A stretch of 64,000 nucleotides of DNA from an uncultured Clostridia bacterium (GCA_944386645.1 CALXBW010000007.1:1-64000), one strand, 5' to 3'. Counted from the first letter of the stretch, positions 54,494 to 63,873 are shown. The notes: generated by a model from the letters alone, not told the origin. A program made the numbers and translations.

Positions 54494-55009
54494 ATGGAAG
54501 AAAAACTAAAGAAAAGTTGGATAAAAATTATTGGATTTATAATATTATTTATAGTAATAATGCAAGGTGTAAATATATTAATTACAAATAATTTAACTGA
54601 AAGTAAAGTAATAATACAAGGATTTCTTAGCTTAACATATTATGAAAATACAGGTGGTGCTTTCGGAGTTGGACAAGGAGATACAATTGGTTTTGCAATA
54701 ATTAGTATAATTGTAATTGCTATAATAATAAGATTTATGATTTTACAAAGAGATAGAATTGATACAAAAACTATGATTGCTTTAGAATTGATAATTGCTG
54801 GAGGAGTTAGTAATTTAATAGATAGATTATTTAGAGGATTTGTTGTAGATTATATTGATATAAATCAATTAATAAAATTTCCAATATTTAATTTAGCTGA
54901 TTTTTGTATAAGTGTAGGTTGGATTATTCTTGTAGTTTCAATAATAAGATTTTGGCTTAAAGAAGTTAGAACTTTAGAAAAGAATAAAAATAAAGAAGAT
55001 AAGACATAG
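54494..55009 (+). CDS. lspA: Lipoprotein signal peptidase
   Basis: 171 residues from ATG 54494 after TGGAGG. Four membrane helices; YYENTGGAFGVGQG and the catalytic aspartates in GGVSNLIDRLFRGFVVDYID and FNLADFCI. The N-terminal helix lacks the usual D-Q-x-x-K. Cleaves prolipoproteins at the membrane. Followed by rluD, the common Firmicute lspA-rluD pair. Confidence 0.95.
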   Translation: MEEKLKKSWIKIIGFIILFIVIMQGVNILITNNLTESKVIIQGFLSLTYYENTGGAFGVGQGDTIGFAIISIIVIAIIIRFMILQRDRIDTKTMIALELIIAGGVSNLIDRLFRGFVVDYIDINQLIKFPIFNLADFCISVGWIILVVSIIRFWLKEVRTLEKNKNKEDKT

Positions 55010-55056
55010 TTTTTCACACTATGTCTTTAAAAATAATATAAAGGAATGAAATAAAA

Positions 55057-55968
55057 ATGAATAGATATATAGTCAAAAAGGAAGATATGAATAAAAGAAT
55101 AGATAAATTAATCTCCGAAGTGTATAAAGATATTTCTAGAGTTATGATACAGAAATTAATCATTGAAGAAAATTTAAAAGTTAATGATAATAAGGTAAAA
55201 GCTTCTTATAAAGTTAATGTAGGTGATATTATAGAATTTAATATAGATGAACCAGAAGAATTAGATATAAAAGCACAAGATATCCCACTTGATGTCATAT
55301 ATGAAGATAATGATATAATTGTAATAAATAAGAAAAAGGGAATGGTAGTACATCCTGGAAATGGTAGAACAGAAGATACTTTGGTTAATGCATTAATGGG
55401 AAGGTGTAAAGATAGTTTATCTGGTATAGGAGGGAAGATTAGACCTGGTATTGTTCATAGATTAGATAAAGATACATCTGGAATAATTATTGTGGCTAAA
55501 AATGATAAATCACATATAAACTTATCTGAGCAAATAAAAAATAGAAAAGTAAATAAATATTATATTGCATTAGTAAGAGGAAATGTTATAGAAAATAATG
55601 CAACAATAAATATGCCAATAGAAAGAAGTACAAAAGATAGAAAAAAAATGGCTGTAAATGAAAAGGGAAAAGAAGCTATAACACATTTTAAGGTATTAAA
55701 AAGATATAATGGATATACATTATTGGAAATTAAAATAGATACAGGAAGAACACATCAGATAAGAGTACATTTATCTGAAATTGGTTATCCAGTTGTAGGA
55801 GATGAGGTATATTCAAACGGAAAAAATAAATTTGGAGTAAAAGGTCAATGTTTACATGCTAAGAGAATTGAATTTATACATCCTGTTACAAATAAAAAAA
55901 TGGTTTTAGAAGCAGAACTACCAGTATATTTTAAAAATATTTTAAAAGAATTAGATGAAGAAGAATAG
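55057..55968 (+). CDS. rluD: RluD-family 23S rRNA pseudouridine synthase
   Basis: 303 residues. N-terminal S4-like domain (MNKRIDKLISEVY...VNDNKVKASYKV), then the catalytic domain with HRLDKDTSGIIIVAK (catalytic Asp), GRTHQIRVHLS and GDEVY. The ribosome site before the ATG is only a weak AAGGAA. Isomerises uridines of 23S rRNA. Next gene overlaps at TAGTG. Confidence 0.94.
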   Translation: MNRYIVKKEDMNKRIDKLISEVYKDISRVMIQKLIIEENLKVNDNKVKASYKVNVGDIIEFNIDEPEELDIKAQDIPLDVIYEDNDIIVINKKKGMVVHPGNGRTEDTLVNALMGRCKDSLSGIGGKIRPGIVHRLDKDTSGIIIVAKNDKSHINLSEQIKNRKVNKYYIALVRGNVIENNATINMPIERSTKDRKKMAVNEKGKEAITHFKVLKRYNGYTLLEIKIDTGRTHQIRVHLSEIGYPVVGDEVYSNGKNKFGVKGQCLHAKRIEFIHPVTNKKMVLEAELPVYFKNILKELDEEE

Positions 55969-55979
55969 TGAGTGATTAT

Positions 55980-56693
55980 ATGGAGAAGATAAGATTACAA
56001 AAATTTTTAGCTGAATGTGGTATAGCTTCAAGAAGAAAATCGGAAGAATATATTATAGAAGGTAGGATAAAGGTAAATGGAAAAGTAGAAACAGAATTAG
56101 GAATAAAAATAGATCCTGAAACTGATAAAGTATATTTTGACGGAAAATTAGTGGAAAAAAGTGATGAAAAAGTTTATATATTATTAAACAAACCAATTGG
56201 ATATGTTACAACAGTAAAGGACCAATTTAATAGAGATACAGTAATGGATTTAGTAAAAGTGAATCAAAAAGTGGTACCTGTTGGTAGATTAGATATGTAT
56301 ACTTCTGGAGCACTAATACTTACAAATGATGGGGATTTTGTGTATAAGATAACTCATCCAAAACATGAAGTAGAAAAAACATATAATGTTACAATAAATG
56401 GAGATATATCAGAAGATGAAATAAATCTATTAAAAGATGGAGTAATAATAGATGGTTATAAAACAAAGAGAGCCAAAGTGAAAATCTTGAAGAAAGTTAC
56501 AGATAAAAACTTAACAAGGATCGAAGTAATAATACATGAAGGAAGAAATAGGCAAATAAGAAAAATGTTTAAGAGTATTAATAAAAGTGTGGTTGCTTTA
56601 CATAGAAGTAAAATAGGAAGAATAGGAGTAAATGATTTAAAAATAGGAAAATGGCGATATTTAACAACTGATGAGGTTAACAGTCTATTATAA
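55980..56693 (+). CDS. rluB: RsuA/RluB-family pseudouridine synthase
   Basis: 237 residues from ATG 55980 (GTG 55968 overlaps the upstream stop). S4 domain RLQKFLAECGIASRRKSEEYI, YILLNKPIGYVTT, the catalytic motif GRLDMYTSGALILTNDGDF and EGRNRQIRKMF. Modifies 23S (RluB-like) or 16S rRNA; the exact site cannot be told. Second of two adjacent pseudouridine synthase genes. Confidence 0.93.
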   Translation: MEKIRLQKFLAECGIASRRKSEEYIIEGRIKVNGKVETELGIKIDPETDKVYFDGKLVEKSDEKVYILLNKPIGYVTTVKDQFNRDTVMDLVKVNQKVVPVGRLDMYTSGALILTNDGDFVYKITHPKHEVEKTYNVTINGDISEDEINLLKDGVIIDGYKTKRAKVKILKKVTDKNLTRIEVIIHEGRNRQIRKMFKSINKSVVALHRSKIGRIGVNDLKIGKWRYLTTDEVNSLL

Positions 56694-56783
56694 TTGGACA
56701 AATATTAGGAAATATGGTAAAATATTATAGAAGATTGAATTTAAAGGTTATTGAAATTAATACCTTTTAAGGAGGAATGTGTT

Positions 56784-57722
56784 ATGGTAAAAGATTCTGA
56801 GATAAAAACATCAATTTCACCTTTTGCGATAAGAGAGGGTGAAGTAAAAAATTTTGATGGTAAAGATGGATATGTATCAATGAACCAAATAATATATAAA
56901 ATTAATTTGGGGCATATAAATGAGGTTCATTTTAAAATTATGGAATTAGTAAATAAATTTGAATTTATTACTTCAAGACAGCTATTTCAAATGTTAGAGT
57001 ATATGAATGTAGATATAAAATCACAAGAAAAATTAAATAATAAATTAGAACAATTAGTAAAAAGTAAAATTTTAACTAGATATTATTTTTCATCTGAAGA
57101 AGGAAAGTGTATATATAGAATATATTGTTTAGAAAAAATGGGAAAATATTTATTAAATTCTAAGGAAATTGAATGTAGATGGCAACCAACAGATAATACA
57201 AAACCAGTAGCACTTATAAAAAAGAGATTAGCTGGAAACCAAGCAATTATTGCTTATATGAGAAAAGTAAAAACATTTGATTCATATTGTGTAAAGCCTG
57301 TATTAAAGGCAAAACAATTAGGTAAAACATTCAAACCATATGGTGGTAGTGTTAAATTATCTAAAAATGGAAAATCAATAGACTTCTTATTCGAGGTTAT
57401 AAGAAGAGAAGAGGATTGGGAGAAAAGATTAGATGAAAGAATGAGACTTTATAAAGATTTTTATGAAAATTTCGTACCAAATGATTCTGATTTTGAAAGA
57501 CCACCACAATTAGTTTTCATTTGCGAAGATGATAAACATATGGTAGAAACGTTTAAAGAAATTGTAAAAAATAAATTAGAGATACCTAAATTACAATTAT
57601 TTTTCACAACAGACTTAAAGCAAAATGAGGAATCTTTAAAAAAGTCAATGTATGAATTTAAATTAGATGAAGATACAAAAAAATATAAAATGGAAAATGT
57701 TGAAATAAAATTATTAGATTAA
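56784..57722 (+). CDS. Replication-relaxation-like protein
   Basis: 312 residues, ATG 56784 after AAGGAGG. Winged-helix-like N-terminal half (IMELVNKFEFITSRQLFQMLEYM, ...KSKILTRYYFS) and a C-terminal half with KSIDFLFEVIRREEDWEKRLDERMRLYKDFY, a layout seen in plasmid and ICE 'replication-relaxation' family proteins. Convergent with the VirD4-like ATPase gene, a pairing typical of conjugative elements, though no relaxase is seen in the window. Confidence 0.65.
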   Translation: MVKDSEIKTSISPFAIREGEVKNFDGKDGYVSMNQIIYKINLGHINEVHFKIMELVNKFEFITSRQLFQMLEYMNVDIKSQEKLNNKLEQLVKSKILTRYYFSSEEGKCIYRIYCLEKMGKYLLNSKEIECRWQPTDNTKPVALIKKRLAGNQAIIAYMRKVKTFDSYCVKPVLKAKQLGKTFKPYGGSVKLSKNGKSIDFLFEVIRREEDWEKRLDERMRLYKDFYENFVPNDSDFERPPQLVFICEDDKHMVETFKEIVKNKLEIPKLQLFFTTDLKQNEESLKKSMYEFKLDEDTKKYKMENVEIKLLD

Positions 57723-57729
57723 AAAATGG

Positions 57730-57768
57730 AAACCTATAAACAAAAATAATTTGTTTATAGGTTTTTTT
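57730..57768. terminator. Bidirectional terminator between convergent genes
   Basis: AAACCTATAAACAAA / TTTGTTTATAGGTTT with T run after and A run before. Confidence 0.9.
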
Positions 57769-57770
57769 AT

Positions 57771-60101
57771 CTAATTTTCATCATTATTACTATTTTCTGA
57801 TAAATCAAAAGATATAGAATTTTTATTTTTAAATAAATATCTTGAATTTGAATTATCTGTTTGAATTGGATCTACATCATCTGATGAATCAAAATTCACA
57901 GATTTATAATTAAATTTATTTCTAAATTTATGATCTTTTTCATCTGTATATACTCCAGGAGTGAATCTCGTAAAATTAAATATTTTAGTTTCCTGTGGTT
58001 GTTGATATTTTGCAGGTAAAAAGTCAAGAACACCTAAACCAGATTTAAATCTTCCTTTTACATCTTTTGTCTTATAACCACATGATTTAAATCCTAGTGT
58101 TTGAATTTTTCCAGCTGGTAAAATTGAAGTCCAACCATATGAAATTCCACTTAATTTATGTTCATATTCCCCTTTATCTAAGTTATAATCAGATTTTGAT
58201 TGCCAATCTCTTTTTTGTCCTAATTCTTTTTCCCACCAAGCATTATCTTCAGGAGTATTATTTCCAAAGAATATTTCAGTACCACAATTTGATAATATTG
58301 TGTCTTTAAAACCACTGTCTCTTGCGTCTCCTTCTAATTGTGAAAGATTTTGTACAGATACAATAGTTCCTACTCTATACTTTCTATATAGTGTAAATAA
58401 TGCTTCTGTAGCATGACATATATATGTAGAAAATTCATCTATATACAAGAAATGAGGTATTCTTGTTTTTTCAGTACCAGGTCTAGATAATACACAATGT
58501 TGCATTGATAGTATAAAGAATAATCCAAAAGCTTTGTGACATAAACCTCCTAAATCTCCTCTTCTTGTACAAATAATAGTTACTTGTCCATCTTTTAATG
58601 TATCATCAAAATTGATGTTATTTGTTCTATTACATAGAATATTTCTAACGCCAGAATTTCTTAATAATGAATCTAGTTGATTGACAATAGGAAATACAAA
58701 TTTTTCGGTATCTGCTCTATTACTTCCAGAATGATAGAAAGTCTTTTTAAAGTAATTCAATTGATTAGAATATTTTTCTACTAATTCTGGATAGTCTTTC
58801 ATTTTCTCACACATTGCTTCAACTAAATCAAAGTCATTAAGCATTTTTAATAGGTCTGATAAATTAGGTAGTATACCATCTTTTATTCTTGGATACATTT
58901 CTTTTAATATAATGGCTATATTTTCAACAGCTTGAAGTGCCATGTTTTGTCTATATATTTCTTCTGAATCAGTTGATTTATCAATATAAAGCATTCCTTT
59001 TAAAACAGAAGAGATTATTATAGCTACTTTTAATGGGTCATCATAAACAAAAGGATTTAATCCAACTGAAGTCAAACTTGATGGGTCTACTAAATTAACT
59101 GGAATGTCAAAATTTTTGGCGACATTTAAAATCTTTTGTGCAGATTCCCCATCTGGTGCCATATATGTAATACCTAAGTCTTTATATATTATATTGCTTC
59201 CATTAACAGTATATATCATTTTTTTCATATATTCATTATATATTTTTTCTTTAGCTGGGTTAGGTTGTAACATTGATAAAGAAAAGTTTTTATTAATGTA
59301 ATCATTATCATATGGGCAATGTAAAGATGCAATACCTGTTTTTAAAGCAGTAAAAGCCATTTCTTTAGCTGTTTCTTTAAAGAAAAATTTCTTTTCAATA
59401 TCTCTTGAAATCATTGGTTCAAAAACCATAGAAGTTTTTCCTGAGCCAGTTACACCTACAACTAAAGTAGATTCAAATCTTTTATTTTCAGGTGTTATTA
59501 CTTTAACATTTGTTTCTTTATCAGTACATATTAACATTTCACATGTATATTCACCTATGCCATCAGGAGAAGGCGATAGATCTATACCTCTATAATCTAA
59601 AATAGACTCTCTCATAGATTTTGTTTCATTTACAGACATATAAAGTTTTTGAAATAGTGTTGGAGCTGTTACTATTGGTAAGTATATTGCTAAAGCTGTA
59701 AATGCAGATTGTACTAATTCTGGAAATTCATTAACAATTCCATCATAGTTAGGTAAAAACATCATAAGAATCCAACATAATTCATTTATCCAAGTTACAA
59801 ACATAGATAAAGCTATTAAATACAATGCAATACAATATAAATAGAAAAATGAAATTTTTGTTTTATCATTTTTTATGAATTTAGATGAACCAGAAAATAA
59901 AAATGCAAAAACTGGACATGCAAGTGCAAGGGTGTATTGTATTGGTCCCCAATATGAAGTACCTACACCTGTAAAACATAAAAATAAAATTTCTAGAACC
60001 CTGTCTACTATTATATATATTGTTATAAGTGTTAATACAAAAGTTAAAAAACTATTCCTGTCTGTTCCAAGAAAACGCAAAAATCTATCTACTATATTCA
60101 C
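57771..60101 (-). CDS. VirD4/TraG-like type IV coupling ATPase
   Basis: 776 residues, GTG start after AAAGGTGGGG. Four N-terminal membrane helices, then a motor domain with Walker A VGVTGSGKTSM (about 208-218), Walker B PHFLYIDEFS and an all-alpha insertion. A C-terminal Asp/Asn/Ser tail of about 70 residues is disordered. This is the family of T4SS coupling proteins and TraG ATPases. Other conjugation genes are not visible beyond the replication-relaxation-like gene; it may be an element remnant or a domesticated chromosomal pump. No in-frame CGG. Confidence 0.85.
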   Translation of the reverse strand: MNIVDRFLRFLGTDRNSFLTFVLTLITIYIIVDRVLEILFLCFTGVGTSYWGPIQYTLALACPVFAFLFSGSSKFIKNDKTKISFFYLYCIALYLIALSMFVTWINELCWILMMFLPNYDGIVNEFPELVQSAFTALAIYLPIVTAPTLFQKLYMSVNETKSMRESILDYRGIDLSPSPDGIGEYTCEMLICTDKETNVKVITPENKRFESTLVVGVTGSGKTSMVFEPMISRDIEKKFFFKETAKEMAFTALKTGIASLHCPYDNDYINKNFSLSMLQPNPAKEKIYNEYMKKMIYTVNGSNIIYKDLGITYMAPDGESAQKILNVAKNFDIPVNLVDPSSLTSVGLNPFVYDDPLKVAIIISSVLKGMLYIDKSTDSEEIYRQNMALQAVENIAIILKEMYPRIKDGILPNLSDLLKMLNDFDLVEAMCEKMKDYPELVEKYSNQLNYFKKTFYHSGSNRADTEKFVFPIVNQLDSLLRNSGVRNILCNRTNNINFDDTLKDGQVTIICTRRGDLGGLCHKAFGLFFILSMQHCVLSRPGTEKTRIPHFLYIDEFSTYICHATEALFTLYRKYRVGTIVSVQNLSQLEGDARDSGFKDTILSNCGTEIFFGNNTPEDNAWWEKELGQKRDWQSKSDYNLDKGEYEHKLSGISYGWTSILPAGKIQTLGFKSCGYKTKDVKGRFKSGLGVLDFLPAKYQQPQETKIFNFTRFTPGVYTDEKDHKFRNKFNYKSVNFDSSDDVDPIQTDNSNSRYLFKNKNSISFDLSENSNNDEN

Positions 60102-60387
60102 AAGTAGTCCCCACCTTTAATTAATATTAAAATTACAATATATATTATCCTATAAAAAGTAATAAAAAACAAGACCTTTTGAAAATTTATGTAAAGGATA
60201 TTTATATAGAATGTTTTAAAAATTACTTGAATATTATTTATAAAATAAATATAATTATATAATAGTGAAATTATTAATTACATTTATAAGAGATTAAAAA
60301 TATATAAATAATTTAATTATTTATATATAAAAAATATACTTTTATAATAATCAGAATTGATAAAATATAATTTCGAAAGGAAGTATA

Positions 60388-62038
60388 ATGGGAAGGAAGG
60401 GAAAGAGATATAAAAAGAAACCTAGAAAAAAAGAAAGTTTTATGCAAGCTGTACTTGCATTAATGTTTTCACAAGTTCTTATAAAAATACTAGGTTTAGT
60501 ATATAATTTATATCTTACAAATAAACCTGGATATGGTGATGAAGGTAATGCTATAAGTGGTGGAGCATACCAAATATATGCACTATTATTAACTGTTTCA
60601 TCAATAGGAGTACCAAATGCTATATCTAAACTTGTTTCTGCGCGAACTGCTATAGGAGATAATAGGGGAGCACATAGAATTTTTAAAGTTGCTTTTGTTA
60701 CTTTTTCATTTATTGGACTTATAGGAAGTGCACTATTATTTTTTGGAGCAGGATTTATTGCAAATGAGTTACTTCAAATACCAGAAGCAGAATTAACATT
60801 AGTAGCATTATCGCCAGCAATATTTTTTGTTGCAATATCATCTGTTATAAGAGGATATTTTAATGGAAAAGAAAATATGAGAGCAACTGCAAATTCACAA
60901 ACTCTAGAACAATTATTTAAAACTACACTAACAATTGGACTGGTATCAGCTGTATCAGTAATATCAAATGCAAATACTGTTTTAATGGCAGCAGCTGCAA
61001 ATTTAGCTACAACTTTCTCAATTTTTCTTAGTTTTTCATATCTTTATATTTTTTACAAATATAAGAGAAGAGAAATGTGGCAAGATATTAAATCTTCAAC
61101 AGTTAAAAGAAGAGAGAGTATAGTTAGCATAATAAAAAAGATATTATTTACATCTATACCAATGGCATTAAGTTCAATGATGTCTGCAATTAATAAAAAT
61201 ATAGACTCATTTACTGTTGTAAGAAGTTTAAAAGAATTTATGCCAGAAAACGAAGCAAAAGCACAATATGGTATATTGGGAGGAAAAGTAGATACATTAA
61301 CATCTTTACCTTTATCATTTAATATTGCTTTTGCTACAGCATTAGTTCCAGCAATATCAGCAGCAATAGCAAAAAAAGATTTTAAAACAGCACAAAAAAG
61401 AGTATCATTTTCATTACTTATAACTATGCTTATAGGATTACCATGTACTGTGGGAATGTTTATTTTTGCAGGTCCAATACTAAATTTATTATATCCAAAT
61501 GCAAATGAAGGAGAACTAATATTACAAATAAGTAGTTTAACAGTAATTTTTACAGTTCTTGCTCAAACAGTAAATGGAGCATTGCAAGGGTTTGGAAAAA
61601 TCATGGTTCCAGCAATAGCACTTCGGAGTGGGAGTATGTGTGAAATTTATTCTAAATTTAGTATTGGTACCAATACCTTGGATTGGAGCATGTGGTGCTG
61701 CAATTGGATCAGTTGTATGTCATATGATATCATTTACAATAGGATTTACTGTATTAAGAAAAAATATAAAATTAAATTTAGGATTAGGTAAATTTTTTAT
61801 AAAACCTGTTATATGTACTATTATGATGGCAATATGTTCATACTCTTTATATATGTTCTTGAATGGAATTATAGCAGAGAGAATGGCTTCAGCAATTTCT
61901 ATGATTTTTGCAGTTATTATATACATATTAGCTTTATTAGCAGTAAGAGTTTTAAATAAAGAAGATATACTTATGTTACCATATGGACAAAAAATATATA
62001 ATATTTTAGTAAAATTAAGAATATACAAGGAAAATTAA
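60388..62038 (+). CDS. SpoVB/MurJ-type lipid flippase, +1 shift at CGG
   Basis: Start ATG 60388 after GAAAGGAAG. A basic N-terminus is followed by at least 12 membrane helices of the MOP flippase superfamily (SPAIFFVAISSVIRGYFNG, QTVNGALQGFGKIMVPAIAL). Frame 1 reaches ...IAL then CGG (61624-61626) and thereafter encodes nonsense. Skipping the C gives L-G-VGVCVKFILNLVLVPIPWIG and the remaining helices, ending at 62038 (549 residues, normal length). SpoVB-like proteins move lipid-linked wall precursors in sporulation and growth. Confidence 0.88.
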
Positions 62039-62296
62039 GAAATTTTTATAAAAAAATATATGTTAAAGAATGTATAAAACAATATAAATATGCAAATAAT
62101 GAAACTGTTGGGAGAGTAAGTGAAGAGAAGATTAACTAATATTAATTTTATTACAAGAAGTGCCGTAATGCTTAGAGACAAAAAGGATTTAAGCTAAAAA
62201 AATGATAAAATAAAGAAGGATTTTATCTAAATTTGGCGAATAAAATTTATTGTAGATGTAATTCTACATATACAAATATTTTAGGAGGTAATTTAA

Positions 62297-62575
62297 ATGA
62301 ACAAAGCTGAATTAATTGCAGCAATAGCTGCTCAAACAAATGAAACAAAAAAAAGTGCTGAAGCAACTGTTAATGCTTTTATAGATGTTGTAACAGAAGC
62401 ATTAGTTAAAGGTGATAAAGTTCAATTAGTTGGATTTGGATCTTTCGAAGTAAGAAAAAGAGCAGCTAGAAAAGGTAGAAACCCACAAACTAAGGAAGAA
62501 ATAAAAATACCTGCATCAAAAGCACCTGTTTTCAAAGCTGGAAAAGCATTAAAAGATTTAGTTAATAAAAAATAA
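62297..62575 (+). CDS. hup: HU DNA-binding protein
   Basis: 92 residues, TAGGAGG ribosome site. [14 protein letters not shown], dimer helices, the beta arm [20 protein letters not shown] and C-terminal [13 protein letters not shown]. Bends and compacts DNA. Stand-alone gene with its own hairpin terminator. Confidence 0.97.
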   Translation: MNKAELIAAIAAQTNETKKSAEATVNAFIDVVTEALVKGDKVQLVGFGSFEVRKRAARKGRNPQTKEEIKIPASKAPVFKAGKALKDLVNKK

Positions 62576-62609
62576 TCATTTTTATATATTATGAATATTC
62601 ATACAAACG

Positions 62610-62643
62610 ACTTCTTATAAATATGTTTATAGGAAGTTTTTTG
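62610..62643 (+). terminator. Terminator of hup
   Basis: ACTTCTTATAAA / TTTATAGGAAGT with a 4-base loop, then TTTTTTG. Confidence 0.8.
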
Positions 62644-62684
62644 TTTATGAAGTAAAAATATTTGATTTTAAATATACTATTACA

Positions 62685-62834
62685 AGAAAAATCTAATGTA
62701 CTTTTTATTTGTAACTCCCAACATCGCACAGTCTGTAAAATAAGTACAAGATAATTTAAAAATATTAATGACAGACTGTAAGCTTGTTGGTCCCCACGAA
62801 TTGTTACTTTAAAAAAAGTACATTAGATTTTTCT
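62685..62834. repeat. Dispersed structured element, copy 3 (150 bp)
   Basis: 24-bp terminal inverted repeats (62685-62708 / 62811-62834, one mismatch) with sequence partly different from copy 1 but still pairing. Core TTGTAACTCCCAACATCGC, AGTCTGT ... ACAGACT with a 41-base AT-rich loop, GTAAGCTTGTTGGTCCCC, ACGAATTGTTA. CCAACA pairs with TGTTGG where copy 1 has CCAGCA/TGCTGG: a compensatory change. Confidence 0.9.
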
Positions 62835-62905
62835 TTGAAAACATAATTACTATGGATATAAAGATTTATTTTTGTTTGTGAAGTAAAAAAAATTAAAATA
62901 TAGTA

Positions 62906-62934
62906 TTGACAATGTTATATTGGCGTATTATAAT
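62906..62934 (+). promoter_or_regulatory. Consensus promoter of tRNA-Leu
   Basis: TTGACA (62906-62911), 17 bases, TATAAT (62929-62934). Confidence 0.9.
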
Positions 62935-62955
62935 AACAAATGTTGAAAGACAAAT

Positions 62956-63045
62956 GCAGATGTGGCGAAACTGGTAGACGCACAGGACTTAAAATCCTGC
63001 GGGACTTAAACTCCCGTGCCGGTTCGATTCCGGCCATCTGCACCA
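62956..63045 (+). tRNA. tRNA-Leu (anticodon UAA)
   Basis: Acceptor GCAGATG / CATCTGC, D-arm GGCGAAACTGGTAGACGC, anticodon loop CTTAAAA (UAA), a long variable arm (class II) and T-loop GGTTCGATTCC. The terminal CCA is encoded. Confidence 0.97.
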
Positions 63046-63051
63046 TTTGAG

Positions 63052-63090
63052 CACCAAGTGTTTGAGTAAATCATAACTTGGTGTTTTAAT
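63052..63090 (+). terminator. Terminator of tRNA-Leu
   Basis: CACCAAGT (63052-63059) / ACTTGGTG (63076-63083), then TTTTAATT. Confidence 0.75.
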
Positions 63091-63312
63091 TATTTAAAAT
63101 AGTCAAAGTTCTAACGTTTTTCAAAAATTAAAATATTTATTAAGAATGATATTATTGAATTATATCGCTGTGTAAAATATATTGACAATGGTTGCTTTTT
63201 AAGTGGTTGAACAGCATAATATATAGAAAAATAAGAAACAATTAAAAAATATACTATAATTAATATAGAAAACAAGGAGCCACAAAGTGTGGTACCATAA
63301 AAAATAGAATAA

Positions 63313-63356
63313 AAGAATCACATTTCTAATGGCTAGCAGAAATGTGATTCTTTTTG
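63313..63356. terminator. Bidirectional terminator at the end of the small membrane protein gene
   Basis: AGAATCACATTTCT (63313-63326) / AGAAATGTGATTCT (63338-63351) with T runs on the plus-strand side. It overlaps the 3' end of the minus gene. Confidence 0.85.
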
Positions 63357-63463
63357 TATGTAATTATAACAAAAACTATAATTAAAACAAAAGAGATGAT
63401 AGCAAGAGCCATATTTGTAATTAATGATAAAATTAATAATTGCAATAATGCCTCTTCTAACAT
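63326..63463 (-). CDS. Tiny membrane protein, 45 residues (holin-like/type I toxin-like)
   Basis: ATG at 63463 follows GAGGTG. Nearly the whole protein is one hydrophobic helix (ILSLITNMALAIISFVLIIVFVIITY) with a short acidic N-terminus and a basic C-terminal KKNHISASH, the layout of type I toxins such as the TxpA/BsrG group. The 3' end overlaps a two-way terminator; a convergent plus-strand RNA could act as antitoxin, but no clear promoter for it was found. Function inferred from shape only. Confidence 0.5.
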   Translation of the reverse strand: MLEEALLQLLILSLITNMALAIISFVLIIVFVIITYKKNHISASH

Positions 63464-63508
63464 ATGCATCACCTCACTTTCTTTATAAGAATTGAGGTAA
63501 TACCACAC

Positions 63509-63872
63509 TCTGATTTTCCTTATTTTCTTCTAAGATTATACAAATAAATTAGGTAAAAGTCATCAATTTTTTAAAAGTTACATTTAAGTATAGAGAAAAT
63601 CCTTAGATTATAAAAAGTTAGGAGAAAAATATATACTTTCAGTAAAAGTTCATTTGGATGAATCACTAGAAAAATGGCTTTATAAGCAAATTAGAGGAAA
63701 CAATTGACAATTATTTCCTTTAAGATTATGTTTTGGAAAAAATAAATTTTGAATAATAAGATACAAGTTAGATACATTTTTATTATATAATAAAAATGGA
63801 AAGGTATATATGAGAAAAATCAAACTGAAGCACTTAAGTGGTTGCTAGTAATAGAGCTTTATAGGCGTATAT
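63509..63872 (+). other. About 360 bases without an intact gene
   Basis: A short plus-strand frame reads KVHLDESLEKWLYKQIR before a stop near 63703 and may be a decayed coding fragment. A 12-codon mini-ORF (MRKIKLKHLSGC, starting about 63810) follows GAAAGG. Nothing else is recognisable. Confidence 0.4.
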
Positions 63873-63873
63873 G

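Noticed and set aside
23061-61628. Random sequencing or assembly error as explanation for all frame breaks
   Set aside because: Random errors would differ in base, context and phase; all five are an extra C producing in-frame CGG before a Gly codon. A systematic platform artefact is not excluded and is listed as a test.
63268-63356. T-box riboswitch (GTGTGGTACC followed by a terminator hairpin)
   Set aside because: The conserved AGGGTGGNACCGCG is not matched, no Stem I is visible, and no plus-strand amino-acid gene follows.
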